Program-made: the position numbers and the translations under genes
DNA from: an uncultured Oscillospiraceae bacterium
Lineage (GTDB): Bacteria > Bacillota > Clostridia > Oscillospirales > Oscillospiraceae
Assembly: GCA_934590355.1 (NCBI GenBank)
Contig: CAKTOX010000025.1
Location: forward strand, 1-32,964
Length of the DNA: 32,964 nt
Direction: 5' to 3'
Shown: positions 21,303-29,565 of the stretch, one piece after another
How positions within the stretch are numbered: the first letter of the stretch is position 1
Layout: each line of letters begins with the position of its first letter
Notes under the pieces: model-generated
The model's input: only the letters and a program-made list of their open reading frames with translations
What the model was told of the DNA's origin: nothing
The model's database searches: none

Positions 21303-22268
21303 ATGAAAAAAATTATTGCACTACTGCTTGCGCTGTGTCTGGCACTTTCCGCGGCCGCCTGCTCGGCCGAGATGCCCTCGCCGACCGCCGAGCCTACGCC
21401 GACGGCGGAGGATAGCTACAAGCCGGTGAGCTTTCTCAACCACGGCGTGCGCATAACCGTCGCGTCAATGCCGCAGAAGGTCGTGACGGCGGGCCCCAAC
21501 TGCACGGAGGTTTTCTGCGCGCTCGGGCTGGGCGGCAAGGTCATCGGAAAGAGCATGGAAAATCACTCCAACGGTGCGCTTGAGCGCTACAAGGACGCAG
21601 TTGACGCCATTCCCACACTGTCCGACGGCTACCCCACCGCAAAGCAGATCATCGACTCCGGCTGCGAGTTTCTCTACGCAAGCTCTTGGATATTTAACGA
21701 CAAGCTCACGGTGACGGAGCTTGAAAAGGCGGGCATCACGGTATATGTGAGCGAGGCGAGCGACTTCGATTCGCTCTTTGCCGAGCTGCGCGACATCGGC
21801 AAGGTGTTCCTTTCCGACCGCACCGAGCAGATAATAAGCGAGCAGAACACTCAGCTTGAGGCCGTTAAAAACACGCTTGGCGAGATCACCGAGCCGAAGA
21901 CCGTTTTCGTCCTTGACAGCTTCATCGGCGACAAGCTCTTCACTGCCGGCAGCGGGAATATCGAGACCGCCTGCATTGCGACGGCGGGCGGAGTGAATAT
22001 ATTCTCCGGGCTTGAAAAGCCGTGGGACGCCGTTGAAAAGAGTGAGCTCATCGCCTTGAACCCCGAGTTTATCGTCATCCACGACTATTCGGGCTCCGAG
22101 TACGATGCAAAGGTCACGGCGCTCAAGGCCGACTCCGAGCTCAACACGCTCGATGCCGTCCGGAACGAGCGCTTCATCCGTCTCTCGCTTGAGGACGTCA
22201 TGCCCGGAATGCGCAGCGTCCCGACCGTGCAGACCCTCGCTCAGGCTCTGTATGCGGATAAATTTTAA
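21303..22268 (+). CDS. Substrate-binding lipoprotein of a metal-chelate/B12-type ABC importer
   Basis: This encodes a 321-residue exported lipoprotein. The signal peptide MKKIIALLLALCLALSAAAC has its lipobox Cys at residue 20, followed by a Thr/Pro-rich linker (to about residue 38). The mature protein has the two-lobed type III periplasmic-binding fold seen in BtuF and FhuD: KVVTAGPNCTEVFCALGLGGKVIG near residues 60-83, and a long connecting helix around residues 170-190. Substrates of the family are iron-siderophores, heme or cobalamin. AGGAGA sets the start. No permease or ATPase gene is adjacent, so it must share a transporter encoded elsewhere. A terminator follows. Confidence 0.85.
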   Translation: MKKIIALLLALCLALSAAACSAEMPSPTAEPTPTAEDSYKPVSFLNHGVRITVASMPQKVVTAGPNCTEVFCALGLGGKVIGKSMENHSNGALERYKDAVDAIPTLSDGYPTAKQIIDSGCEFLYASSWIFNDKLTVTELEKAGITVYVSEASDFDSLFAELRDIGKVFLSDRTEQIISEQNTQLEAVKNTLGEITEPKTVFVLDSFIGDKLFTAGSGNIETACIATAGGVNIFSGLEKPWDAVEKSELIALNPEFIVIHDYSGSEYDAKVTALKADSELNTLDAVRNERFIRLSLEDVMPGMRSVPTVQTLAQALYADKF

Positions 22269-22280
22269 TTGACTTATACG

Positions 22281-22308
22281 AAAAAGGCACCCGATGGGTG
22301 CCTTTTTT
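22281..22308. terminator. Bidirectional terminator between the binding-protein gene and greA
   Basis: AAAAAGGCACCC (22281-22292) pairs with GGGTGCCTTTTT (22296-22307) around GAT, with T6 on the plus strand. The greA stop codon (22307-22309, minus strand) overlaps the arm. Confidence 0.87.
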
Positions 22309-22810
22309 AATACTGCAATATGGGTGCCGAACCGTCGTCGGTAGACTTTGTGATGCTCTTTATTATCGCCTCATAGCTGTAGTTTTCGTTGACGTACACC
22401 ATGATACGGTCGCCCTCCTTCTTGCCGAGCACGGCCTTGCCGAAGGGAGATTCGCGGCTTATGAGTCCCTTGAGCGGGTCGGTGCGAATGGTCGTCACGA
22501 CCTGAATGACGTTCGTTTCGTCGTCCTCGGGGATGTATATCTCCACCTTGTCATACAGTCCCACCTCGTCGGCGGCGGAGTCCGAGCCGATGATGTGCGC
22601 CGATTTTATCATATTCTCGAGGTAGCGGATGCGGCTCGCGTTGCGGTTTTTCGCGCGCTTTGCCTCTTTATACTCGAAGTTCTCGCTCAGATCGCCGAAG
22701 GCACGCGTGCGCTTGACCTCCTCAATGAGCTGCGGCATGAGCTCCAGCCGCCTGTGGTCAAGCTCGGCCTGCATTTTTGCAATGTCCTGTTTCGTCAGAT
22801 CGTCATGCAT
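22307..22810 (-). CDS. greA: GreA/GreB-family transcript cleavage factor
   Basis: This encodes a 167-residue factor that rescues backtracked RNA polymerase. The N-terminal coiled coil carries AFGDLSENFEYKEAKR (about residues 36-51), whose acidic tip residues help the polymerase cleave RNA. The C-terminal FKBP-like domain follows (about 80-160), with SPFGKAVLGKKEGD. AGGTGA sits 6 nt before the ATG. It lies just after rplQ with an intrinsic terminator between them, so its expression depends on read-through or a promoter I cannot see. Placement behind the alpha operon is unusual, in my experience. Confidence 0.92.
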   Translation of the reverse strand: MHDDLTKQDIAKMQAELDHRRLELMPQLIEEVKRTRAFGDLSENFEYKEAKRAKNRNASRIRYLENMIKSAHIIGSDSAADEVGLYDKVEIYIPEDDETNVIQVVTTIRTDPLKGLISRESPFGKAVLGKKEGDRIMVYVNENYSYEAIIKSITKSTDDGSAPILQY

Positions 22811-22826
22811 GGTTTCACCTCATGGC

Positions 22827-22855
22827 AAAAGCACCCCGAAAAAACGGGGTGCTTT
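22827..22855 (-). terminator. Terminator after rplQ
   Basis: AAAGCACCCCG (22828-22838) pairs with CGGGGTGCTTT (22845-22855) around A6. On the minus strand the stem is followed by only four U residues, so it may be leaky, allowing greA expression. Confidence 0.7.
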
Positions 22856-22874
22856 ACTTTGTTTATGCTGATTA

Positions 22875-23216
22875 TCAGACCAGCTCGATGACTGCCATCT
22901 CGGCTGCGTCGCCGCGACGGGGTCCGATGCGGGTGATACGGGTGTAGCCGCCGTTGCGGTCGGCATACTTAACGCTCAGCTCGTTGAAGGTCTTCTTCGC
23001 AACTTCTTTGCGGGTGATGAATGCAAGTGCCTGGCGGTATGCAGCCAGATCCTTCTTCTTACCGAGGCTTATCATCTTCTCGGCCATGGGAGCGATCTCT
23101 TTGGCGCGGGTGACGGTGGTCTCCATGCGGCCCATGTCGAGCAGGTCGGTGACCTGCTGACGGAGCATTGCCATGCGCTGATCGGTCGGCTTGCCGAGCT
23201 TTCTTGTTCCGGGCAT
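22875..23216 (-). CDS. rplQ: 50S ribosomal protein L17
   Basis: This encodes a 113-residue ribosomal protein that starts MPGTRKLGKPTDQRMAMLRQ, the L17 signature, and ends in the GDAAEMAVIEL strand. The length is standard for Firmicutes. It is the last ribosomal gene of the block, 24 nt after rpoA, and is followed by a terminator. Confidence 0.97.
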   Translation of the reverse strand: MPGTRKLGKPTDQRMAMLRQQVTDLLDMGRMETTVTRAKEIAPMAEKMISLGKKKDLAAYRQALAFITRKEVAKKTFNELSVKYADRNGGYTRITRIGPRRGDAAEMAVIELV

Positions 23217-23240
23217 TTCGGTGTCTCCTCCTTGTTAGAG

Positions 23241-24191
23241 TTAGTTGTTATCCTCGTCCGCGAGAGACAGACCCATTGCGGCGAGCTTGTGCTCGACCTC
23301 TTCAAGGGACTTGCGGCCAAGGTTACGGACCTTTATCATCTCGTCCTGAGTCTTGGAGATGAGGTCCTCAACAGTGTTGATGTTTGCTCGCTTGAGGCAG
23401 TTGAAGCTTCTAACGGACAGGTCGAGCTCTTCGATGGTCATCTCGAGCACCTTATCGCGCGCCTTCTCGGTCCTCTCAACGACGACGGGGCGATCGCCCA
23501 CGGTGTCGGAAAGGTCGGTGAAGAGCGTGAAGTGGTCGCAAAGGATCTTGGCGCCGAGGGAGACTGCATCACGCGCAGTGATGGTCTTGTCCGTCCACAC
23601 CTCGATGGTCAGCTTGTCAAAGTCGGTCTGGTTACCAACGCGGGTATTCTCGACCGAGTAATTGACCTTGAGCACGGGCGTATAGATAGAATCAACGGGG
23701 ATGGTCCCGATTGCGGTCTGGGCATTCTTGTTCTTGTCCGCCGATACATAGCCGCGACCTTTGTCGAACGTCAGCTCCATGCTGAGCGCGCCGTCCGGTC
23801 CGAGGGTCGCAATGGGCTGCTCGGGATTGAGGATCTCGACCTCGGCGTCCGCCTTGATGTCTCCGGCTGTAACAACGCCCTCGCCGACCGCCTCGATGTA
23901 GACGGTCTTGGGCTCGTCGGTGTGGAGAAGTGCGATGATGCTCTTAACGTTAAGAACGATCTCGGTCACGTCTTCCTTGACGCCGGGGATGGTCGAAAAC
24001 TCATGCTGCACGCCGGCGATCTTTATCGAGGTTGCAGCGGTACCGGGAAGCGAGGACAATAATACCCTACGCAGAGAGTTACCAAGTGTCGTGCCATAGC
24101 CGCGCTCCAAGGGCTCGATAATGTACTTGCCATATGAGCTGTCAGACGGAGTTTCAATGCACTCTATACGCGGCTTTTCTATTTCGATCAT
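23241..24191 (-). CDS. rpoA: RNA polymerase alpha subunit
   Basis: This encodes a 316-residue subunit. The N-terminal domain (about 1-230) carries the assembly motif GNSLRRVLLSSLPG near residues 38-51. After a linker, the C-terminal domain (about 245-316) carries the UP-element/activator-binding fold with NCLKRANI and RNLGRKSLEEV. Length and motifs are complete. It lies 82 nt after rpsD, the widest spacing in this part of the block apart from rpmJ-rpsM, with a weak hairpin (24220-24236). Confidence 0.98.
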   Translation of the reverse strand: MIEIEKPRIECIETPSDSSYGKYIIEPLERGYGTTLGNSLRRVLLSSLPGTAATSIKIAGVQHEFSTIPGVKEDVTEIVLNVKSIIALLHTDEPKTVYIEAVGEGVVTAGDIKADAEVEILNPEQPIATLGPDGALSMELTFDKGRGYVSADKNKNAQTAIGTIPVDSIYTPVLKVNYSVENTRVGNQTDFDKLTIEVWTDKTITARDAVSLGAKILCDHFTLFTDLSDTVGDRPVVVERTEKARDKVLEMTIEELDLSVRSFNCLKRANINTVEDLISKTQDEMIKVRNLGRKSLEEVEHKLAAMGLSLADEDNN

Positions 24192-24219
24192 ATTAAATAT
24201 AACCCTCCTTATTAAGTTC

Positions 24220-24236
24220 GGCGCATGATTTGCGCC
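24220..24236 (-). repeat. Small hairpin in the rpsD-rpoA spacer
   Basis: GGCGCA (24220-24225) and TGCGCC (24231-24236) around TGATT, within the 82-nt spacer. There is no U-run, so it is more likely an RNA-processing or stability element than a terminator. Confidence 0.35.
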
Positions 24237-24273
24237 CTGAGTTTTGTCAGCTTACCAATTGAGGGTATCTGTA

Positions 24274-24897
24274 TTACTTGGAGTACAACTCGACGATGAG
24301 GCGCTCCTCGATGGGGAGATCGATGTCATCGCGTGCGGGCACTGCGACGACCTTTGCGATCATGTTGTTTGCGTCGTACTCAAGCCACTTGGGTGCGGGA
24401 CGGGAGCTGTTTGCCTCAACATTGGCCTTGATCTTCTCAAGACCGCGGCTGCTCTCTTTAAGAGTGATGACCATGCCGGGCTTTACCTGGTAGCTGGGGA
24501 TATTGACCTTGCGGCCGTTAACGGTGAAGTGGCCGTGGCTGACCATCTGGCGTGCTTCGGCGCGGCTCATTGCAAAGCCGAGGCGGTACACGACGTTGTC
24601 CAGACGGCTCTCGAGGATGCTCAGGAGGTTCTCGCCGGTCTTGCCGGGGCGGCGCTCTGCCATTTCGTAATAGCTGCGGAACTGGCTCTCAAGAACACCG
24701 TAGTATCTCTTTGCCTTCTGCTTCTCGCGAAGCTGCATTCCGTACTCGGAGCTCTTGCTGCGGCCCTGACCGTGCTGGCCGGGTGCATAGGATCTGTTCT
24801 CAAGCGCGCACTTTGTATAGCAGCGGTCGCCCTTCAGGAAGAGCTTCTGACCTTCTCTGCGGCACAGGCGGCAGACTGCTTCAGTATATCTTGCCAT
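24274..24897 (-). CDS. rpsD: 30S ribosomal protein S4
   Basis: This encodes a 207-residue primary 16S rRNA-binding protein. The zinc-type N-terminus has Cys9, Cys12, Cys26 and Cys30. The S4 RNA-binding domain sits around residues 97-160 (ESRLDNVVYRLGF, MVSHGHFTVNG). In Bacillus subtilis, S4 autoregulates its own gene; here it lies inside the alpha operon as in many Clostridia. It starts 19 nt after rpsK. Confidence 0.97.
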   Translation of the reverse strand: MARYTEAVCRLCRREGQKLFLKGDRCYTKCALENRSYAPGQHGQGRSKSSEYGMQLREKQKAKRYYGVLESQFRSYYEMAERRPGKTGENLLSILESRLDNVVYRLGFAMSRAEARQMVSHGHFTVNGRKVNIPSYQVKPGMVITLKESSRGLEKIKANVEANSSRPAPKWLEYDANNMIAKVVAVPARDDIDLPIEERLIVELYSK

Positions 24898-24916
24898 TTG
24901 TCTTTACCTCCTTCAA

Positions 24917-25315
24917 TTAGACACGACGACGCTTCGGAGGACGGCAGCCATTGTGAGGAATGGGAGTTACGTCCTTGATCATCGTTACTTCGAGGCCGGC
25001 GGTCTGCAGAGCGCGGATAGCTGCTTCTCTGCCCGAGCCGGGGCCCTTGACGAATACTTCGACGGTCTTCAGACCATGCTCCATTGCTGCCTTTGCGGCA
25101 GTCTCGGCTGCGGTCTGAGCTGCGAAGGGGGTAGACTTTCTGCTGCCACGGAAGCCCATGCCGCCGGCAGATGCCCAAGACAGTGCGTTGCCCTGAGTGT
25201 CGGTGATGGTGACCATGGTATTATTGAAGGAAGAGCTGATATGAACCTGGCCCTTTTCAATGTTCTTGCGCTCTCTGCGGCGAGTTCTGACTTTTTTCTT
25301 TGCATTTGCTGCCAT
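24917..25315 (-). CDS. rpsK: 30S ribosomal protein S11
   Basis: This encodes a 132-residue protein of the 30S platform. It has a basic N-terminal tail (AANAKKKVRTRRRERKN), then the S11 core with SSFNNTMVTITD and the C-terminal DVTPIPHNGCRPPKRRRV tail. Full length. It lies 15 nt after rpsM. Confidence 0.97.
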   Translation of the reverse strand: MAANAKKKVRTRRRERKNIEKGQVHISSSFNNTMVTITDTQGNALSWASAGGMGFRGSRKSTPFAAQTAAETAAKAAMEHGLKTVEVFVKGPGSGREAAIRALQTAGLEVTMIKDVTPIPHNGCRPPKRRRV

Positions 25316-25330
25316 AATTCATATCCCTCC

Positions 25331-25699
25331 TTACTTCTTCTTATTTGCGATGGTGCGTTTCGGACCCTTGCGGGTACGAGCGTTGGTCTTGCTGCGCTGT
25401 CCGCGAACGGGCAGGCCGCGGCGATGACGCAGACCGCGATAGCAGCCTATCTCGGTCAGGCGCTTGATATCAAGTGCTACACTGCGGCGCAGATCGCCCT
25501 CAACGATGAAGTTGTGGTCGATGCACTCACGCAGCTTTGCTTCTTCCTCTTCGGTGAGGTCTTTAACGCGGGTGTCGGGATTTATACCGGTCATATCCAG
25601 TATCTTTTTTGCGCTGGTTCTGCCGATACCGTAGACATAAGTGAGTCCTATCTCAATTCTCTTGTCCTTGGGCAGGTCAACGCCGGCTATACGTGCCAT
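25331..25699 (-). CDS. rpsM: 30S ribosomal protein S13
   Basis: This encodes a 122-residue head protein. It begins MARIAGVDLPKDKRIEIGLT and ends with a basic RGQRSKTNARTRKGPK tail. Full length. A 125-nt leader separates it from rpmJ and contains a small hairpin (25729-25734 with 25739-25744), a place where alpha-operon regulation could act, though no known S4 site is recognisable. Confidence 0.97.
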   Translation of the reverse strand: MARIAGVDLPKDKRIEIGLTYVYGIGRTSAKKILDMTGINPDTRVKDLTEEEEAKLRECIDHNFIVEGDLRRSVALDIKRLTEIGCYRGLRHRRGLPVRGQRSKTNARTRKGPKRTIANKKK

Positions 25700-25824
25700 A
25701 TTGATCGATCATTCCTTTCGATTATTATTCCGCATTTGTGCGGATCCGCCTGGCTTATTCCCGCCGGAGGGAGCCTTGCGGTCCATGCGGGATCTTACTT
25801 TTGTCGGACGAGCTGGGTTAATTA

Positions 25825-25938
25825 TCAGCCCTGTCTCTGCTTATGCTTGGGGTTTTCGCAAATTACCATGACTTTGCCCTTGCGCTTTATGATCTTGCAC
25901 TTTTCGCACATAGGCTTCACGGAAGGTCTTACTTTCAT
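25825..25938 (-). CDS. rpmJ: 50S ribosomal protein L36
   Basis: This encodes a 37-residue protein (MKVRPSVKPMCEKCKIIKRK, continuing GKVMVICENPKHKQRQG). The zinc ligands Cys11, Cys14, Cys27 and His32 are all present. It lies 12 nt after infA. It is easily missed by length cut-offs, but the motif set and position leave little doubt. Confidence 0.97.
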   Translation of the reverse strand: MKVRPSVKPMCEKCKIIKRKGKVMVICENPKHKQRQG

Positions 25939-25950
25939 TGGTTTTACCTC

Positions 25951-26169
25951 CTACTTGCTTCTCCAGGTAATGCGGCCGCGGGTCAGATCGTACGGAGACA
26001 TCTGTACGGTGACCTTATCGCCGGGCAGTATCCTGATGAAGTTCATTCTGAGCTTTCCGGAAATATGGGCGAGGATCGTGTGACCCTGGCCGATATCAAC
26101 CATAAACATTGTGTTGGGCAGGGATTCGACTACCGTGCCCTCGAGTTCTATAACATCGTCTTTTGCCAA
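25951..26169 (-). CDS. infA: Translation initiation factor IF-1
   Basis: This encodes a 72-residue OB-fold factor with the IF-1 signature KDDVIELEGTVVE at the start and KLRMNFIRILPGDKVTVQMSPYD in the middle, split here by length only. It binds the ribosomal A site during initiation. It lies 37 nt after map. No KOW-domain gene lies between map and infA, unlike in many Firmicutes. Confidence 0.97.
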   Translation of the reverse strand: MAKDDVIELEGTVVESLPNTMFMVDIGQGHTILAHISGKLRMNFIRILPGDKVTVQMSPYDLTRGRITWRSK

Positions 26170-26206
26170 AATTATTTTCCTCCCGGTAGGGTTTGACGGC
26201 TTGCCG

Positions 26207-26983
26207 TCAGTCGATGTTCTCTGCCATTGTGAGTATTTCAGCCTCGCCGTCGGTTATGAGTATCGTGTTCTCATAGTGCGCCGCAAGGCTTCCGTCATTG
26301 GTCACGACCGTCCAGTCGTTATCGAGCACGTGCACGCCGTAGCCGCCTGCCGTTATCATCGGCTCGATGGCTATCGTCATGCCCGGCACAAGACGCGGAT
26401 TTGCGCGCTTTCCCTTGATGCTGTAATTGGGCACCTCGGGAGCCTCGTGCATATTGCGTCCGACGCCGTGGCCGACGAAGTCGCGTACAACGCCGAAGCC
26501 GTGTGACTCGGCATAGTCCTGTATCGCGGAGCCGATATCGTCGATGCGATAACCGCTTCTTGCGAATTTCAGACCCTCGAAAAAGCTTTGGCGCGTGACT
26601 TCAATGAGTTTTTTAGCCTGCTCGGATATCTCGCCGCAGGGGTAAGTTCCCGCGCAGTCGCCCACGAATCCGCCGAAGGTCGCACCCACGTCAACGGAGA
26701 CGATGTCGCCGTTGCGAATGATGCGCTTTCCGGGGATGCCGTGGATGACCTCCTCGTTAACGGAGATGCAGGTGCTTGCCGGGAAACCGCCGTAGCCCTT
26801 GAACGTGGGGATCGCGCGCGACTTTATGATAAAGTCGTTGACCTCACGGTTGACCTGCTTTGTGGTCAGGCCGTCGGCTATTGCGGCTCTTGCGACGGAT
26901 CGTGCGCCGGCGGTGATTGCTCCCGCCTTGCGCATGATCTCGATTTCTCCCGCAGTCTTGATGATAATGGGATCTCTCGACAT
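26207..26983 (-). CDS. map: Methionine aminopeptidase, type I
   Basis: This encodes a 258-residue metallopeptidase that removes the initiator methionine. The pita-bread fold is marked by YGGFPASTCISVNEEVIHGIPG (in two pieces around residues 61-82), the metal ligands Asp in DVGA and DCAGTYP, His in GHGVGRNMHE, and Glu in AIEPMI and near the C-terminus. It has no zinc-finger extension. It starts 3 nt after adk and is probably translationally coupled to it. Confidence 0.97.
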   Translation of the reverse strand: MSRDPIIIKTAGEIEIMRKAGAITAGARSVARAAIADGLTTKQVNREVNDFIIKSRAIPTFKGYGGFPASTCISVNEEVIHGIPGKRIIRNGDIVSVDVGATFGGFVGDCAGTYPCGEISEQAKKLIEVTRQSFFEGLKFARSGYRIDDIGSAIQDYAESHGFGVVRDFVGHGVGRNMHEAPEVPNYSIKGKRANPRLVPGMTIAIEPMITAGGYGVHVLDNDWTVVTNDGSLAAHYENTILITDGEAEILTMAENID

Positions 26984-26986
26984 AGC

Positions 26987-27619
26987 TCAGATACCTAATG
27001 CGGCTTTTATGACCTCAGTCGTTGCCTCGATGGTCGGCTGATTGTCAATGCTCTTGAGCTTGCCGCGGCTTTCATAGAAAGCCTTGAGGGGCTCTGTCTC
27101 CTTGTGGTAAGTCTCAAGACGGGCCTTCACGGTCTCGGGAGCATCATCCTTGCGGATGGTCAGCTCGCCGCCGCAGAAGTCGCACTTTCCTTCGACTTTC
27201 GGAGGATTGGAGACTATGTGGAAGGTCTGGCTGCACTCCTTGCAGGTACGGCGGCCGGACATACGCTCGATTATCTCAGCGTCCGAGATCTCAATGGACA
27301 GGGCGCAGTCGATGTCGATGCCCGCCTTCTCAAGCGCTTCGGCCTGAGGAATGGTGCGGGGAACACCGTCGAGGATGTAGCCGTTTTTGCAGTCGGGCTC
27401 GGCAAGGCGCTCATTTATAATACCGATGATAACATCGTCGGGGACGAGTTTGCCGCTCTCCACATATGCCTTAGCCTGTAATCCCACGGGCGTGCCGTTT
27501 TTCATGGCAGCGCGCAGGATATTGCCGGTTGAAATGGTGGGGATAGAGAGCATACGGCTGAGTATTTCTGCCTGAGTACCTTTACCTGCGCCGGGGGCGC
27601 CTAAAAGTATAAGCTTCAT
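26987..27619 (-). CDS. adk: Adenylate kinase
   Basis: This encodes a 210-residue enzyme converting ATP plus AMP to two ADP. The P-loop GAPGAGKGT is at residues 8-16 and the AMP-site segment STGNILR near 30-36, with DGVPRT near 84-89. The LID carries a zinc-binding set Cys126, Cys129, Cys146 and Cys149, typical of Gram-positive enzymes. It lies 24 nt after secY. Confidence 0.97.
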   Translation of the reverse strand: MKLILLGAPGAGKGTQAEILSRMLSIPTISTGNILRAAMKNGTPVGLQAKAYVESGKLVPDDVIIGIINERLAEPDCKNGYILDGVPRTIPQAEALEKAGIDIDCALSIEISDAEIIERMSGRRTCKECSQTFHIVSNPPKVEGKCDFCGGELTIRKDDAPETVKARLETYHKETEPLKAFYESRGKLKSIDNQPTIEATTEVIKAALGI

Positions 27620-27643
27620 ATCAATACACCTTCTTGTTGTTTA

Positions 27644-28918
27644 TCAGCTAAGGAAGCCTTTGTAGTTACGCATCAGCATCTGTGCCTCAAGTGCGCGGAC
27701 GGTCTCAAGCGCAACACCGGCAACGATGATTATCGAGGTGCCGCCCAGAGAGATGCCGCTCATTGCAGCAGTCTTGCTGAAGTGGGATATGAGAATGGGA
27801 ACGATTGCGATAATGCCAAGGTAGATCGCACCGAAGAGGGTGATCTTGTTGAGCACCTTCTTGATGAAGTCGCTGGTCGGCTTGCCCGGGCGGAAGCCGG
27901 GGATGTAGCCGCCGTTCTTCTTCAGGTTGTTTGCTACTTCGATGGGGTTAAACTGAATGGTCGAGTAGAAGTACGCGAAGAAGATGATCAGCAGCAGGTA
28001 GATTATCGCATAAGGGATGCTGGTGGTGCTTGCCCAAGCGCTGTCGGAGTGACCGGTGAAGGCCGCGATGGTCGCGGGCAGGGTCGCTATGGACTGCGCA
28101 AAGATGATGGGCAGAACGCCGGACATGTTGACCTTCATGGGCAGATGTGTGCTCTGGCCGCCGTACATCTTGCGTCCGACGACGCGCTTTGCGTACTGGA
28201 CGGGGATGCGGCGCTCGGAATCGTTTATGAGAACGATCAGGACGATCATTGCAAGTGCGCCGATGAGCAGGAGGACGTTGATCCACCATGCTACGGTGCC
28301 GTTTGCGGTGTTGGTGATCATCTGGTACAGGGAGGTCGGGAAGCGCGAAACGATGCTCGCAAACAGGATGATGGAGATACCGTTGCCGATACCGAACTCG
28401 GTGATCTGCTCGCCCAACCACATGATAAGAGCCGAGCCGGAGGTGAAGGTCAGGATAATGACGATCGCTGCCCAGACACCCTCGCCCTCGGTGGTGAGGA
28501 AGTGGTACTGGCGGATCATCATATAGTAGGCAAAGCCCTGGAGAAGGCCGATGCCTACGGTGGTGTAGCGGGTTATGGAGGCGATCTTCTTCTTGCCTTC
28601 CTCGCCCTCCTCCTTGCTCATGCGTTCAAGAGCAGGGATGGCAATGCAAAGCAGCTGAATGATGATGGATGCATTGATGTAGGGCTGGATGGACAGTGCG
28701 AAGATTGTTGCATTGGAGAACGCGCCGCCGCTCATAACGTTCAGAAGACCGAGAACGGTGTTCTGCATCTGGGCGAAGTAGCCGCTCAGAGCGTCGATGT
28801 TGACGTACGGTACGGGAACGGCGTTACCGAGACGGTACAGGAGGATGATGACGAGCGTGAAGAGTATCTTATGACGCAGATCGTCGATCTTCCATGCGTT
28901 GCGCATTGTTTGCAGCAC
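27644..28918 (-). CDS. secY: Protein translocase subunit SecY
   Basis: This encodes the 424-residue channel subunit of the Sec system with ten transmembrane helices. Diagnostic parts are YRLGNAVPVPYVN near the first helix, GGAFSNATIFALSIQPYINASIIIQ (split around the plug and helix 2), and the cytosolic loop with GYIPGFRPGKPT. Full length. It abuts rplO with no gap, as usual in the spc operon. Confidence 0.97.
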   Translation of the reverse strand: MLQTMRNAWKIDDLRHKILFTLVIILLYRLGNAVPVPYVNIDALSGYFAQMQNTVLGLLNVMSGGAFSNATIFALSIQPYINASIIIQLLCIAIPALERMSKEEGEEGKKKIASITRYTTVGIGLLQGFAYYMMIRQYHFLTTEGEGVWAAIVIILTFTSGSALIMWLGEQITEFGIGNGISIILFASIVSRFPTSLYQMITNTANGTVAWWINVLLLIGALAMIVLIVLINDSERRIPVQYAKRVVGRKMYGGQSTHLPMKVNMSGVLPIIFAQSIATLPATIAAFTGHSDSAWASTTSIPYAIIYLLLIIFFAYFYSTIQFNPIEVANNLKKNGGYIPGFRPGKPTSDFIKKVLNKITLFGAIYLGIIAIVPILISHFSKTAAMSGISLGGTSIIIVAGVALETVRALEAQMLMRNYKGFLS

Positions 28919-29359
28919 TTAGATCACCTCGGCCTTTCCGCCTGCCGCCTCAATTTTTTCTTTTGCGGTTTCAGAGAAAGCGGAAGCCTTAACAGTAAGT
29001 TTCTTGCTTATTTCGCCGTTGCCGAGGATCTTGACGCCGTAACGGCACTTGGAAAGGACGCCTGCATCGAGAAGAGCCTTTGCGTCAACGACTGCGCCGT
29101 CTTCAAACTTCTCAAGCACGGAAACGTTCACGGACTCGAGGGGCTTTGCAAAGATGTTGTTGAAGCCTCTCTTCGGGATACGGCGTGCAAGAGGCATCTG
29201 GCCGCCTTCGAAGCCGATGCGGACACCGCCGCCGGAGCGTGCCTTCTGACCCTTGTGACCGCGGCCTGCGGTCTTGCCGTTGCCGGTCGCGTGACCTCTG
29301 CCCTTGCGCTTGTCAACGTGGGTGGAGCCGGCCACGGGAGAAAGTTCATGAATATACAT
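28919..29359 (-). CDS. rplO: 50S ribosomal protein L15
   Basis: This encodes a 146-residue protein with the L15 N-terminal signature HKGQKARSGGGVRIGFEGGQ in the basic Gly-rich part and a C-terminal KIEAAGGKAEVI end. Full length. It lies 14 nt after rpmD. Confidence 0.97.
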   Translation of the reverse strand: MYIHELSPVAGSTHVDKRKGRGHATGNGKTAGRGHKGQKARSGGGVRIGFEGGQMPLARRIPKRGFNNIFAKPLESVNVSVLEKFEDGAVVDAKALLDAGVLSKCRYGVKILGNGEISKKLTVKASAFSETAKEKIEAAGGKAEVI

Positions 29360-29373
29360 TATGCATTTCCTCC

Positions 29374-29553
29374 TTATTCTTCGGTTACCTGGAGGAGATA
29401 GCCGATCTTGGCGATCTTGCCCCTGGTCTGGGGGTTGTCGGGCTGGACGGTCTCGTTGCCGATCTTGTGCAGTCCGAGGGAGTTTGCGGTCGCAATGTGC
29501 TTATCGAGGCGACCGTTCAGGCTCTTGACGAGCTTAATTCTGAGATTAGCCAT
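29374..29553 (-). CDS. rpmD: 50S ribosomal protein L30
   Basis: This encodes a 59-residue protein. It begins MANLRIKLVKSLNGRLDKHI, and has the L30 features ATANSLGLHKIGNETVQPDN and a C-terminal GKIAKIGYLLQVTEE. It lies 12 nt after rpsE and is preceded by AAGGAGG. Confidence 0.96.
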   Translation of the reverse strand: MANLRIKLVKSLNGRLDKHIATANSLGLHKIGNETVQPDNPQTRGKIAKIGYLLQVTEE

Positions 29554-29565
29554 TTCGCGTCCTCC

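Noticed and set aside
24953..26083. 376-codon open frame on the plus strand
   Set aside because: It runs antisense across rpsK, rpsM, rpmJ and infA, all of which are certain. Crossing several real genes shows that it is a chance frame.
27782..29401. 539-codon open frame on the plus strand
   Set aside because: It is antisense to secY and rplO, has skewed Asp/Gly/Val composition from high-GC codon bias, and has no ribosome-binding site. It is a shadow of the real genes.
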